A stretch of DNA of 46,781 nt, taken from Acrocarpospora pleiomorpha. Lineage in GTDB: Bacteria; Actinomycetota; Actinomycetes; Streptosporangiales; Streptosporangiaceae. Under the pieces are notes generated by a model. That model worked only from the letters and a program-made list of their open reading frames with translations. It had not been told where the DNA came from and made no database searches. Positions 25,002-32,943 of the stretch are shown here, piece by piece. The position numbers and the translations under genes were made by a program. Each line of letters starts with the position of its first letter. Position 1 is the stretch's first letter. Location of the stretch: assembly GCF_009687885.1 (NCBI RefSeq), contig NZ_BLAF01000052.1, positions 42,326-89,106 of the forward strand. The letters run 5' to 3'.

Positions 25002-27451
25002 TGACCCTCCCGGTACCTGCGGCTGACTCGCATGTCGGCGATCCGCACCAGCGCCTCCAGGAACGCCAACCGGAACGGCCCCAGGTCCGGCCGGTCTCGC
25101 AAGGCCACCGCCCTGGCCGTCCAGGAGTCACCGTCGGCGGCTCCGATCCGTAGTGACCCAGCCGACAATGTGAGTGGCCCGATCTGCTCCCCCGGTATCG
25201 GGGACACCGGCGGCGTCTGGTCTCCGTCGGCCACCCCGAGCACGGTCGGCGTCTTGGTGGTGGATTCATCCCGTACTGACCGCACGCTGAGGCGCACCTT
25301 GCCGTGGTGCGCGGCGGCCAGGTAGACGATCAGATCACGTTCCGGCTGACCGTCCAGCAAGCGGCAGGACGAGTGAGAGAGCATCAACGCAGTGACCAAC
25401 TCGTGGCGGAAGTACGGCCGGGAATGCCGCAGACAGCCGCCCGGCGATTTCGCCAGCAGACCCTCGATCGGGCTATCCCCTGCTTTGTGAAGCGTCTCCT
25501 GGAACACCTCATGACACTTGCCCAGGTCGTGGTAGCGCCCGGCAAGTTCCGCAGCAGTGATGTGTGCGGCTTTCAGCCCCGGCATACGGATCAGGCCGAC
25601 GAGGTCAGCCACCTCTTTCTCAACATCTTGCAAGTGCTGAGTCAGACTCACCCACGGCTGTCCACGCGACGACAGCGGGTCCTCGCCGATCGAGTCGTCG
25701 CCAGACTCCGATTGGGCAGGCCGTGCCGGGGTGAGCACCTTGACCGCATCACGGCTGCCGGGAGCCCAGCCGAGCAGCGGGTCATAACCTCCCCCAGAGG
25801 CATCGGCCAGCAGCACGGCACCAGGCACAACGTCCTGCCGGTTCACGCGCCGCCAGGCCCCTGAGATCCGATCCCGCACCCACACCCGCCGCACACCACT
25901 GTCTGGGCCGGCCAGTTTCCGTGCGTCGGCGAGTGGCGCCGGGCACAGTTCCTCCCGCGACGGCCACGGTTCGTCCTCGCCCGGCTGGCCACCGGTGGCC
26001 GACCAGTCGCGCCAAGCCACGAAGACGCCACCGTCGTCGCCGTCCCGGATCCACGGGCCCACGTCGATGTCGGCTCCGGTCAGATCCGGCATAGTGTCGA
26101 AGAGCTGGAGCAGGTCACGGCGCCGTACGACCGGATGCAGTTCCGGTGTCTGCCGCACCTGACGCCGCTGCAACTGGGTGGAGGTGACCGCCATGCCCTC
26201 CAGTTCGGCCAGCACCTTCGTCGTGGCGTCCATATCCTCAAGCGCGTACGGTGCGGCTGGATCTCGCCCGGCTGGCGGCGTGCTCCACAGCAGGGATGCT
26301 GCAGGGTAGTCCCCGCCGCGATTGCACCGTCCGGCCCGCTGCACGATCGAACTCCACGGCGCGGCCTCGGTATAGAGGGTTCGTGAGGTGATGTCCACGC
26401 CCGCTTCCAAGACCTGTGTGGAGATCACGATCCGCCCCGCCGAAGGTGGGTCAGCCGTGACCAGATCCATGAGGGTGCTCCGCTCGGCCGGACGGAACCG
26501 GGAGTGGATCAACACCACATCGGCCTGCGGATCGGCCTTGTGTGCTGCCTCACACACCGCCGTGGCACGCTCCACCGTGTTTACAACCGCGATCGTCCGC
26601 GTCCCCGGCCGATGCCGCTCCAGCAATTCACGTGCAAGCGCAGCTGGATAACCCTTGGCGTCTGTGGGCAGGGCTAAGCGTTGCACGGTCCTGGTCGCGT
26701 TCAACCGTTTGGCCAGATCACCGCCCCGGTCCTCGGCCGACAACTCGACCGTCCGCAACCCGCCAGTGTCGTGATCTACGGTGGTCAGTCCCTCCTCGGC
26801 CAGGGTCGCCGACATCCACATGGTCTGTGTCGACGCGGCCGTGCCCAGCGCATCCCGCAGCCCCTGAAGCTGTGCGCTAGTCGGCAACGCGGGCCCGAGC
26901 AACTGCGTCTCGTCAAACACCCACTGTGTGTCCGCGTGCAGCAGGGCGTAGGAGATCGGCCATTTCGCCCGCGCCTCGGCATACCCACGCATTAGGGCAC
27001 GGCTGAGGATCATGTCCTGCGTGCCGATGAGAACGGCCCGTCTATCCGGCTCCAACTGCCAGAGGTCGTCCTGCCGATCCGCGCCGCCCATCATCACCTG
27101 GAGGACCACCCGGTCCTCACGAGTGGTCTCCCTGGGATCCAGGGAGGCACGCAGGCCGAGGTTGAACAGCCACGTCGCCACCTTGCCCGCTGTCTGCTCG
27201 ACGAGCGTCCGCAACGGCAGCACGTACACCAGACGGCACGGAGTTCCCTGGGGCAATGCCGTAGTGCGCCACAACCATGGCAGCACCGCCGCGACCGTCT
27301 TGCCGCCCCCGGTCGGCACGCGCAGCAGGTCCGGCAGCCCCTCCTGGGCGAGTTTGGCCTGGTACGGGTAGGGCGCAAGCTCCTCACCGACCGCGCACGC
27401 GACAAAATCGCCGAACTCGGCCCACTGCCGAGCAGCATGCATAGAGCGCAC
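24998..27451 (-). CDS. cas3: Type I-G Cas3 helicase-nuclease (HD domain at C-terminus)
   Basis: The 817-residue product joins an SF2 helicase to an HD nuclease and would unwind and degrade DNA targeted by the Cascade. Walker A is VPTGGGKT (45-52); the Walker B/DExH box is WVFDETQLLGP with Asp180-Glu181. Helicase motif VI is seen in QRAGRCNRGG. The HD domain is C-terminal, as in types I-G and I-U: YHDLGK at about 640, then FRHELVTALM and LAAAHHGK. The first gene of the cas operon, it is divergent from the CRISPR array. All visible catalytic residues are present, so interference may be active. Confidence 0.95.
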   Translation of the reverse strand: MRSMHAARQWAEFGDFVACAVGEELAPYPYQAKLAQEGLPDLLRVPTGGGKTVAAVLPWLWRTTALPQGTPCRLVYVLPLRTLVEQTAGKVATWLFNLGLRASLDPRETTREDRVVLQVMMGGADRQDDLWQLEPDRRAVLIGTQDMILSRALMRGYAEARAKWPISYALLHADTQWVFDETQLLGPALPTSAQLQGLRDALGTAASTQTMWMSATLAEEGLTTVDHDTGGLRTVELSAEDRGGDLAKRLNATRTVQRLALPTDAKGYPAALARELLERHRPGTRTIAVVNTVERATAVCEAAHKADPQADVVLIHSRFRPAERSTLMDLVTADPPSAGRIVISTQVLEAGVDITSRTLYTEAAPWSSIVQRAGRCNRGGDYPAASLLWSTPPAGRDPAAPYALEDMDATTKVLAELEGMAVTSTQLQRRQVRQTPELHPVVRRRDLLQLFDTMPDLTGADIDVGPWIRDGDDGGVFVAWRDWSATGGQPGEDEPWPSREELCPAPLADARKLAGPDSGVRRVWVRDRISGAWRRVNRQDVVPGAVLLADASGGGYDPLLGWAPGSRDAVKVLTPARPAQSESGDDSIGEDPLSSRGQPWVSLTQHLQDVEKEVADLVGLIRMPGLKAAHITAAELAGRYHDLGKCHEVFQETLHKAGDSPIEGLLAKSPGGCLRHSRPYFRHELVTALMLSHSSCRLLDGQPERDLIVYLAAAHHGKVRLSVRSVRDESTTKTPTVLGVADGDQTPPVSPIPGEQIGPLTLSAGSLRIGAADGDSWTARAVALRDRPDLGPFRLAFLEALVRIADMRVSRRYREGQ

Positions 27452-27737
27452 ACCTCACAGATGTAGACAGTCCGCCAACACGGCGAGGAAGCGCACTCTA
27501 CTGGCCGACACCGACAATTCCCGTGCGATTTGAACACTCCAATAGAATCCGGATGCCCACTTGGGCCAGCCTCTTGATAAAACACACGACGCAGTCCTGG
27601 CCGCGAAGGTTCGGAACCACCAGTGCACACGATTCCCCCACTAGGTTCCGAAGGACATACAAACCGTCTGCGACATAAAGCGGACAGTATGGATGCCCGA
27701 ATTGGTAACCTTCCGTAGTAACGCCAGCTCGCAAACC
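27452..27737 (+). promoter_or_regulatory. CRISPR leader and divergent cas3 promoter region
   Basis: These 286 bases separate cas3 (minus) from the first repeat (plus) and hold no gene. They are less GC-rich than the surroundings. The best-conserved repeats lie next to this region and the degenerate ones at the far end, so this is the leader side and crRNA transcription should run rightwards. Specific promoter boxes could not be assigned with confidence. Confidence 0.65.
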
Positions 27738-29815
27738 GTTTCACCCGGCCTCACCGCCGGGCTCCATTGCGGCTCGCGGTCGCCCGCGAGGCGGGACCTG
27801 GTCACACCCGTTTCACCCGGCCTCACCGCCGGGCTCCATTGCGGCCTGCTGCGCGACTACACCCGCGTGGACGCGACCGCGTTTCACCCGGCCTCACCGC
27901 CGGGCTCCATTGCGGCTGAGATGCCATCGCCCGCAGTGGCCGCGGTACGGCTCGTTTCACCCGGCCTCACCGCCGGGCTCCATTGCGGCAAGTGGTGGGG
28001 TGTGACCCTGACGCAAGAGCAGATGTTTCACCCGGCCTCACCGCCGGGCTCCATTGCGGCGTCGCCTACGTGGTGGTGTTCGCCTACCCCGGCAAGTTTC
28101 ACCCGGCCTCACCACCGGGCTCCATTGCGGCGCGATGGAGGAGCGGGTCAGGCCGACCTGGCTGGCGTTTCACCCGGCTCACCGCCGGGCTACATTGCGG
28201 CATGGCGGCCTGACGCTGGGCCCGCGCGAGCTCCCGCGTTTCACCCGGCCTCACCGCCGGGCTCCATTGCGGCTGGGCTGAACCGGAGACGAAGGGCGAG
28301 GGCTACGTCGTTTCACCCGGCCTCACCGCCGGGCTCCATTGCGGCGTTCAGGTCGTCCAGCAGGTCTCGGACCTGCGTGAGGAGCTTCACCCGGCCTCAC
28401 CGCCGGGCTCCATTGCGGCGTCAAGTGTGATGCCGATATCAACCCGCCTTCTGAGCTTCACCCGGCCTCACCGCCGGGCCCCATTGCGGCTCGGATGCCT
28501 TGTAGGTGCGATCGGGTGGGACGACGGTTTCACCCGGCTTCACCGCCGGGCCCCATTGCGGCGCGTACGACGGCGACACCTCGGGCGGCACGGACACCAG
28601 CTTTCATTCCAGCCTTACCGCTGGGCTCCATTGCAGCAGCTCGGCCTGCGCAAATATGACGGGCATGCAGAAGGTTTATCCCGGCTTCACCGCCGGGTTC
28701 CATTGCGGCAGCACCCAGTAGATGGTGAGCAGGATCACGGAGACTGTTTCACCCGGCCTCACCGCCGGGCCCCATTGCGGCGCGTACGACGGCGACACCA
28801 CGGGCGGCACGGACACCAGCTTTCATTCCAGCCTTACCGCTGGGCTCCATTGCAGCAGCTCGGCCTGCGCAAATATGACGGGCATGCAGAAGGTTTATCC
28901 CGGCTTCACCGCCGGGTTCCATTGCGGCTGCGGGGTGAGGCCACGCGACGAGGTGCCCTGCGTGGAGGGTTTCATCACAGCGTCATCGGGTTCCATTGCG
29001 GCGAAGAACGGGATATCAGTTGATATCGGTCGGCCGCCGTTTTATCCAAGCCTCACCGCTGGACTCCATTGCGGCATGACCTTCCGCAGGACACAGTCGA
29101 GTTCGTCTCCACCGTTTCACCCGACCTAACCGCCGGGCCCCATTGCGGCACCCGCGATTCGGTGAAGGTGGCCCTGGACCTGCGCGAGTTTCAAGGGCGC
29201 GGTCGCGTACCAGGTTTCACCCCGGCTTCACCGCCGGGCCTTATTGCGGCTTGCCGTATCTCACGCGCCGCGTCTCCACCTCGGCGGTCTCACCTGGCCT
29301 CACCACCAGGCTTCATTGCGGCAGGATGCGGTGATGGAACCGGCCGAACTCATCTGGTCTCACCCCGGCCTCACAGCCGGGCTTCATTGTGGCGTGGCGT
29401 GGTCGCGGGCGTCGTCGGGGTCCCATTTGCGTTCACCCGGCTTCGCCGCCGGGCTTCATTGCGGCCTGCGATCGGCCACCACCGAGCTGCGAAGATCACG
29501 TTTCATCCCGGCCTCACCGCCGGGCACCATTGCGGCATCTTCGAGGCCGGCCAACCCTGCTTCCGCGCCTCCGTTTCACCCCGGCCTTACCGCCGGACAC
29601 CATTGCGGCATCTTCCGCAGGCGCGCGACCGCCGCCCTGAACAGCTGTTTCACCCCGGCCTCACCACCCGGCACCATTGCGGCAAGACGTCGTAGAGCTC
29701 GACCTTCGAGAACTCGGCAGGTTTCACCCTGACCTCACCGCCGGGCACCATTGCAGCGTCATCGCCCCGTTGACGGCCGCAGTGAGGTCGGCCGTTTCAT
29801 CCCAACTCACCTCCG
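27738..29815 (+). CRISPR. Type I-G CRISPR array, 28 repeats plus a truncated one
   Basis: The consensus repeat is 36 bases, starting GTTTCACCCGGCCTCACCG and ending GGGCTCCATTGCGGC. Its inner CCCGGC-n-GCCGGG can fold into a hairpin. Repeat starts: 27738, 27810, 27881, 27954, 28025, 28096, 28167, 28238, 28310, 28384, 28455, 28527, 28601, 28674, 28746, 28820, 28893, 28969, 29039, 29114, 29214, 29287, 29357, 29430, 29500, 29573, 29647 and 29721. A half repeat lies at 29794-29815. Spacers are 34-40 bases, except one of 64 (29150-29213). Repeats beyond 28600 carry many changes, and the last four full copies are 37 bases long with CACCATTG. No target could be assigned by reading. Confidence 0.97.
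28527..28928 (+). repeat. Tandem duplication inside the CRISPR array
   Basis: Positions 28527-28709 and 28746-28928 (183 bases each, containing three repeats and two spacers) are identical except for two bases. One difference is in the first repeat and one is in the spacer (CACCTCGGG versus CACCACGGG). A single 36-base spacer (28710-28745) separates them, giving a 219-base period. Even the unusual 37-base repeat (28601, 28820) and GTTTATCC repeat (28674, 28893) are copied. This is recombination within the array, not spacer acquisition. Confidence 0.95.
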
Positions 29816-29831
29816 TGGACGCAACCGGTAT

Positions 29832-29912
29832 ACGAGTCGGCTGATCCGATGCATGCTCGATGCGTGTCCCCCGTGTCCCTCATGTCCCCGGATAGCTATC
29901 TACGTGCAAGAA
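29832..29912 (+). repeat. Direct repeat, right copy, bounding the CRISPR-Cas block
   Basis: This 81-base copy of 20305-20386 begins ACGAGTCGGCTGATC, contains GTCCCCCGTGTCCCTCATGT and ends CTACGTGCAAGAA. It stands between the array end and the right attachment site. Similar TGTCCCC-rich sequence also occurs at 17456-17485 and, on the other strand, at 2061-2088. Confidence 0.85.
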
Positions 29913-30211
29913 ACGTAACTGATCATGAGGAACAGCTACCCGGCGAGTCTCCCCCAGCACAGTTGCCCAAGAGGCGCTTCGCGCGTCTTCCAGAGTCGCG
30001 CTACGCGCGGATGGCTGCAACATGTTGCAGCGCTCTTCGCGCGAAGCACGGCCGTGGAAGGAACGCGCGTATGCAGATCGCGGTACCGGCGGTGAGTGAC
30101 CAACTGCGTGACAACAGTGACAGACGATCACGAACGCCAGAGTACGTTCGCGGACGACTATCAGCACGTCAGGAGAGGTCTGATCATGAACCGGATGAGT
30201 GTTCGATTTGC
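29913..30211. other. Right end of the element: palindromes and arm-like repeats
   Basis: No convincing gene lies in these 299 bases. They hold the perfect 18-base palindrome GCTGCAACATGTTGCAGC (30014-30031) and the palindrome CTTCGCGCGAAG (30035-30046). A related GCGCTTCGCGCG lies at 29974-29985. GTGAC units cluster at 30094-30121, resembling the pair at 263-283. The palindromes could bind a dimeric protein or serve transfer or replication; the GTGAC cluster fits integrase arm sites. Both ideas are inference. Confidence 0.45.
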
Positions 30212-30256
30212 TTCGGGACGAAGAGGCCGTGGGTTCAAATCCCGCCACCCCGACCC
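30212..30256 (+). other. attR core of the integrated element
   Basis: This 45-base copy of 159-203 contains only the 3' half of tRNA-Pro, from the anticodon loop onward; no D-arm or 5' acceptor strand precedes it, so it is not a functional tRNA. The last 15 bases (30242-30256) recur at 31579-31593 on the other side of the IS481-type element, which has inserted right at this site. Confidence 0.92.
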
Positions 30257-30277
30257 TGTGATGTCTCAAGACATCGG

Positions 30278-30307
30278 AAACCCTCGAACCTACGGGTTCG
30301 GGGGTTT
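30278..30307. terminator. Bidirectional hairpin terminator at the IS481 left end
   Basis: AAACCCTCGAACC (30278-30290) pairs with GGTTCGGGGGTTT (30295-30307) over 13 bp, with one G-T pair and loop TACG. CTTTCTGTTTT follows on the plus side. It would stop the transposase transcript from running into the AICE, and plus-strand transcription leaving the element. Confidence 0.7.
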
Positions 30308-31474
30308 CTTTCTGTTTTGGGGTTGGTAGTCGCGGGTGGGGTCGATGGTCAGCTCGCGGAGGAGTTCTCCGGTGGTGGCGGCGACGACCCGGACGTGGAG
30401 ATCGGCGACGAGCAGGATGACGTGGGTTCGGGCGTGGGTTCGTCCGATGCCGATGTGGTGAAGCCGGCCGCCGATCCGCAGGGTGACGACACCGGATTCG
30501 TCGATGCGGTCGTGGCGGACCCGGGTGTGGGTGTCAGGATCGCGGCTGCCGGCGGGGAGGGCCTTGGGCCGGGTGTCGTAGACCGCTGCGGGAGTGGCGA
30601 GGTGCGGCAGGGATCGGTGCGGGCGGCGGTGGTTGTAGGCGTCGACGAAGCGGTCGATGAGGGCCTGCAGACCGGCGATGGTGGCCGGCTGAGCGGGCTG
30701 GGCACGCAGCCACTTCTTCATGGTCTGCTGAAACCGCTCGACCTTTCCGCAGGTGGTGGGGTGGTTGGGGGTGGAGTTCTTCTGGGTCACGTGCAGGCGG
30801 CGCAGTTCGTGTTCCAAGGCGTTGCGGCCGCCGCGGCCGCCGGCCAGGCGGGTGGTGAACACCATGCCGTTGTCGGTCAGGGTGGAGGCCGGGACGCCGT
30901 GATCGCGGACGGCTTGGCGGAAGGTGTCGCGGACGATCGGGCCGGTGACGCGGGGCCAGGCGGTCACCGACAGGGCGTAGCGGGAGTGGTCGTCCAGCCA
31001 GGTGAGGATCTCGGCGTCGGTGCCGTCGGCGAGCCGGTAGTGGGTGAAGTCGGCCTGCCAGGTTTCATTCGGCAGCGCTGCTTGGAAGCGGATGTAGGAG
31101 GAGCGTGGCCGTTTCTTCGGCTCGGGGGTGACCAGTCCGTGGCGGGTCAGATAGCGGCTGATGGTGGCCCGGGAGACCGTCTTGCTGTGGTGGTGGTGTA
31201 AGTGCCAGGCGATGGTGTCGGGTCCGGCGTCCAGGCCCTGATCGGACAGCTGTTTGCGGAGCCGGACGATCAACTCGACGGTCGCGGCGTCGATGGCGGT
31301 CGGTGAGGTCTTCGGTCGTCTGGACAGGGGCTCGAACGCCGCCTCGCCCTGCTCACGGTAGCGGGCGACGAGCTTGGACACCCAGCTCTTGGAGACCTCG
31401 TAGGAGCGGGCAACCTCTGCTTGGGAGCGGCCCTCGACGACAACGGCGGTGATGACAAGCCTGGCTTTTGACAC
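30290..31474 (-). CDS. IS481-family transposase
   Basis: The product has 394 residues. The N-terminal helix-turn-helix (SQAEVARSYEVSKSWVSKLV, about 17-36) is followed by a second HTH (about 75-110). The rve/DDE integrase core has Asp in TWQADFTHY, Asp in TLTDNGMVF and Glu in GKVERFQQT. The AYNHRRPHRSL motif typical of IS481 and IS3 elements follows. The frame is intact, so the element may still be active. The stop lies within the hairpin at 30278-30307. Confidence 0.95.
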   Translation of the reverse strand: MSKARLVITAVVVEGRSQAEVARSYEVSKSWVSKLVARYREQGEAAFEPLSRRPKTSPTAIDAATVELIVRLRKQLSDQGLDAGPDTIAWHLHHHHSKTVSRATISRYLTRHGLVTPEPKKRPRSSYIRFQAALPNETWQADFTHYRLADGTDAEILTWLDDHSRYALSVTAWPRVTGPIVRDTFRQAVRDHGVPASTLTDNGMVFTTRLAGGRGGRNALEHELRRLHVTQKNSTPNHPTTCGKVERFQQTMKKWLRAQPAQPATIAGLQALIDRFVDAYNHRRPHRSLPHLATPAAVYDTRPKALPAGSRDPDTHTRVRHDRIDESGVVTLRIGGRLHHIGIGRTHARTHVILLVADLHVRVVAATTGELLRELTIDPTRDYQPQNRKKPPNP

Positions 31475-31578
31475 AGGAACCAGACTTTTGATCTCGGGTG
31501 TTTCCTATGTCTGGAGACACACTTCTCCGGGTTTCCTATGTCTTGAGACACCCGTTTCCTATGTCCTGAACCAGCGCA

Positions 31579-31593
31579 CCGCCACCCCGACCC
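31579..31593 (+). repeat. Target-site duplication, right copy
   Basis: CCGCCACCCCGACCC repeats 30242-30256 exactly and is followed by GTTTCACCAGC. The sequence after it is what followed the att core before the insertion. Bases 31594-31854 beyond it hold no gene that I can support. Confidence 0.85.
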
Positions 31594-31854
31594 GTTTCAC
31601 CAGCTGAGAGAGGGTCTCGGAGTTAATCCGGGGCCCTTTCCGATCTTCAGGGTTGCCGGGAACAACTGATCGCCCTCAGTCAGCATAAGCAAGCGATCAT
31701 GCCTGGCGCCTTCACCGCCAGGGATCGTCGACGAACAACCAGTGATTATCGATCAGGCGCATACCTACCGCTGCTAGCCATCGTTTGCGCTGGCTGAGCT
31801 TTGATGGCGGATTCGATCCACGCGGGAGAACACCTCTGTAGGGCTATCGGGGGT

Positions 31855-32943
31855 TCAGTGGATCAGGCGTTCGTAGCGAGGGCTCAACTGGTAGGAACGG
31901 GTCTTGCGAGCCGAGCCGTGGATCTCCAGCAGTCCGTCTTGGACCCATCGGCGGGCGAGGGGGGCCACCGTCCGCGGGCTGAGGCCCAGGTGGGAGGCGA
32001 TCTGGGCACCGGTCACGATCCCGTGGTCGCGAAAGAGCTCGAGCAACCGGCGGGCGCGCGGATCGAGCTGCCGCAACGCCGCCGAATCGTCACGGCCGGA
32101 GACGGCGCCGCCCGCCTGGGCCTCCGTTACGCGGACGCGAACCGCACCGAGGGCATCCGCCATGCTCACGCAGAAGAAGCCCACGAAGCCGGTGATGTCC
32201 GCCTCCGCGCGCCCCAAGTAGTAGTTGTGCGAAGGGCCGACCGTCAGCGCCGCGTAGTACGCCATGAGATCGCGGGCATAATGCTCCTCCAGGGAGTAGA
32301 TGCCCTTCAAGCCGTAGCCGGCCCGGTGCAACACCAGCGTAGTCAGCAGGCGGGCTGTACGCCCGTTGCCGTCGTAGTACGGGTGGATCGTGGCGTACTG
32401 GTAGTGCGTGATGGCCGCGACGATGGGAGCCGGCAGCTCCCGTCTGTTCAGCTGCTCGTTGATCCACTCGAAGAGGTCGGCCATGAGGACAGGCACGTCT
32501 CCGGCCTCGGGCGGCATGTAGACGATGCGTCCGGTGGCGGCATCCCGGATGACGTTCTGGCCAGGCCGGTAGGGTGAGGGCCTCTTCATGCCATCTTGGA
32601 CCAGCCCATGGACGCGGCGCATCTTCGTCTCGTCGATCGGCCCGGTGGCTGCGGCCAGGGATTCGACGTATTCGAGCGCGCGATAGTAGTTCCGCACCTC
32701 CACCTCGTCGCGCTCTCGTCCCGGGAAGTGCGCTCCCTGCAGTGCCTCGCTGACCTGCGCCTGGGTGAGCCGGTTGCCTTCGATCTGCGTGGAGTAGTGG
32801 GTCGCGGCGAGCTTGGCAGTCTGGCGGAGCCCGGCCAGCACCTCTACGTTGATCGGCAGCTCTATGATCGCCTGACGGTCCCCCTCGATGGCCATCAGCG
32901 CCGTAGCGATCGACGGTGAGATCGTGAAGTTGGGCGTGAACAT
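31855..32943 (-). CDS. Fic-domain protein with winged helix (self-inhibited AMP-transferase)
   Basis: The 362-residue product carries the Fic core motif HPYYDGNGR at 187-195, the active site that transfers AMP (or a related group) to a target protein. The inhibitory helix motif STQIEGN at 51-57 places it in class II Fic proteins, whose glutamate blocks ATP until released. The C-terminal 70 residues are a winged helix (GIVTGAQIASHLGLSPRTVA, then PLARRWVQDGLLE). Target unknown. It lies on the chromosomal side of attR, alone on its strand; the 293 bases upstream hold nothing clear. Confidence 0.9.
   Translation of the reverse strand: MFTPNFTISPSIATALMAIEGDRQAIIELPINVEVLAGLRQTAKLAATHYSTQIEGNRLTQAQVSEALQGAHFPGRERDEVEVRNYYRALEYVESLAAATGPIDETKMRRVHGLVQDGMKRPSPYRPGQNVIRDAATGRIVYMPPEAGDVPVLMADLFEWINEQLNRRELPAPIVAAITHYQYATIHPYYDGNGRTARLLTTLVLHRAGYGLKGIYSLEEHYARDLMAYYAALTVGPSHNYYLGRAEADITGFVGFFCVSMADALGAVRVRVTEAQAGGAVSGRDDSAALRQLDPRARRLLELFRDHGIVTGAQIASHLGLSPRTVAPLARRWVQDGLLEIHGSARKTRSYQLSPRYERLIH

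Larger units (their letters stand above)
30257..31578 (-). mobile_element. IS481-family insertion sequence
   Basis: This 1,322-base element has imperfect terminal inverted repeats. The left end TGTGATGTCTCAAGACATCG (continuing GAAA) matches the reverse complement of the right end (31555-31578) at about 18 of 24 positions. It encodes one transposase. CCGCCACCCCGACCC lies at both borders (30242-30256 and 31579-31593), a 15-base target duplication within the tRNA-derived attR. Two further end-like units, TTTCCTATGTCTGGAGACAC (31501-31520) and TTTCCTATGTCTTGAGACAC (31533-31552), lie inside the right end. Confidence 0.9.

Noticed and set aside
27693..29732. Several long plus-strand open frames through the CRISPR array
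   Set aside because: They are translations of repeats (recurring FHPASPPGSIAA-like units) and spacers; the array structure explains them fully.
20387..29831. cas1, cas2, cas4 or a separate cas6
   Set aside because: No frame in the block shows these families; csb2 covers the Cas6 role, and adaptation genes are absent from the window.
30212..30256. Second tRNA-Pro gene at the right end
   Set aside because: Only the 3' half is present; no D-arm or 5' acceptor strand precedes it.
29880..30269. Minus-strand frame over attR with GVAGFEPTASSSRSK-like sequence
   Set aside because: It is the reverse reading of the tRNA 3' half, a well-known spurious translation; the remainder lacks coding features.
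31594..31854. Possible gene between the IS481 element and the Fic gene
   Set aside because: No frame of useful length with coding features; only ordinary intergenic sequence is seen.
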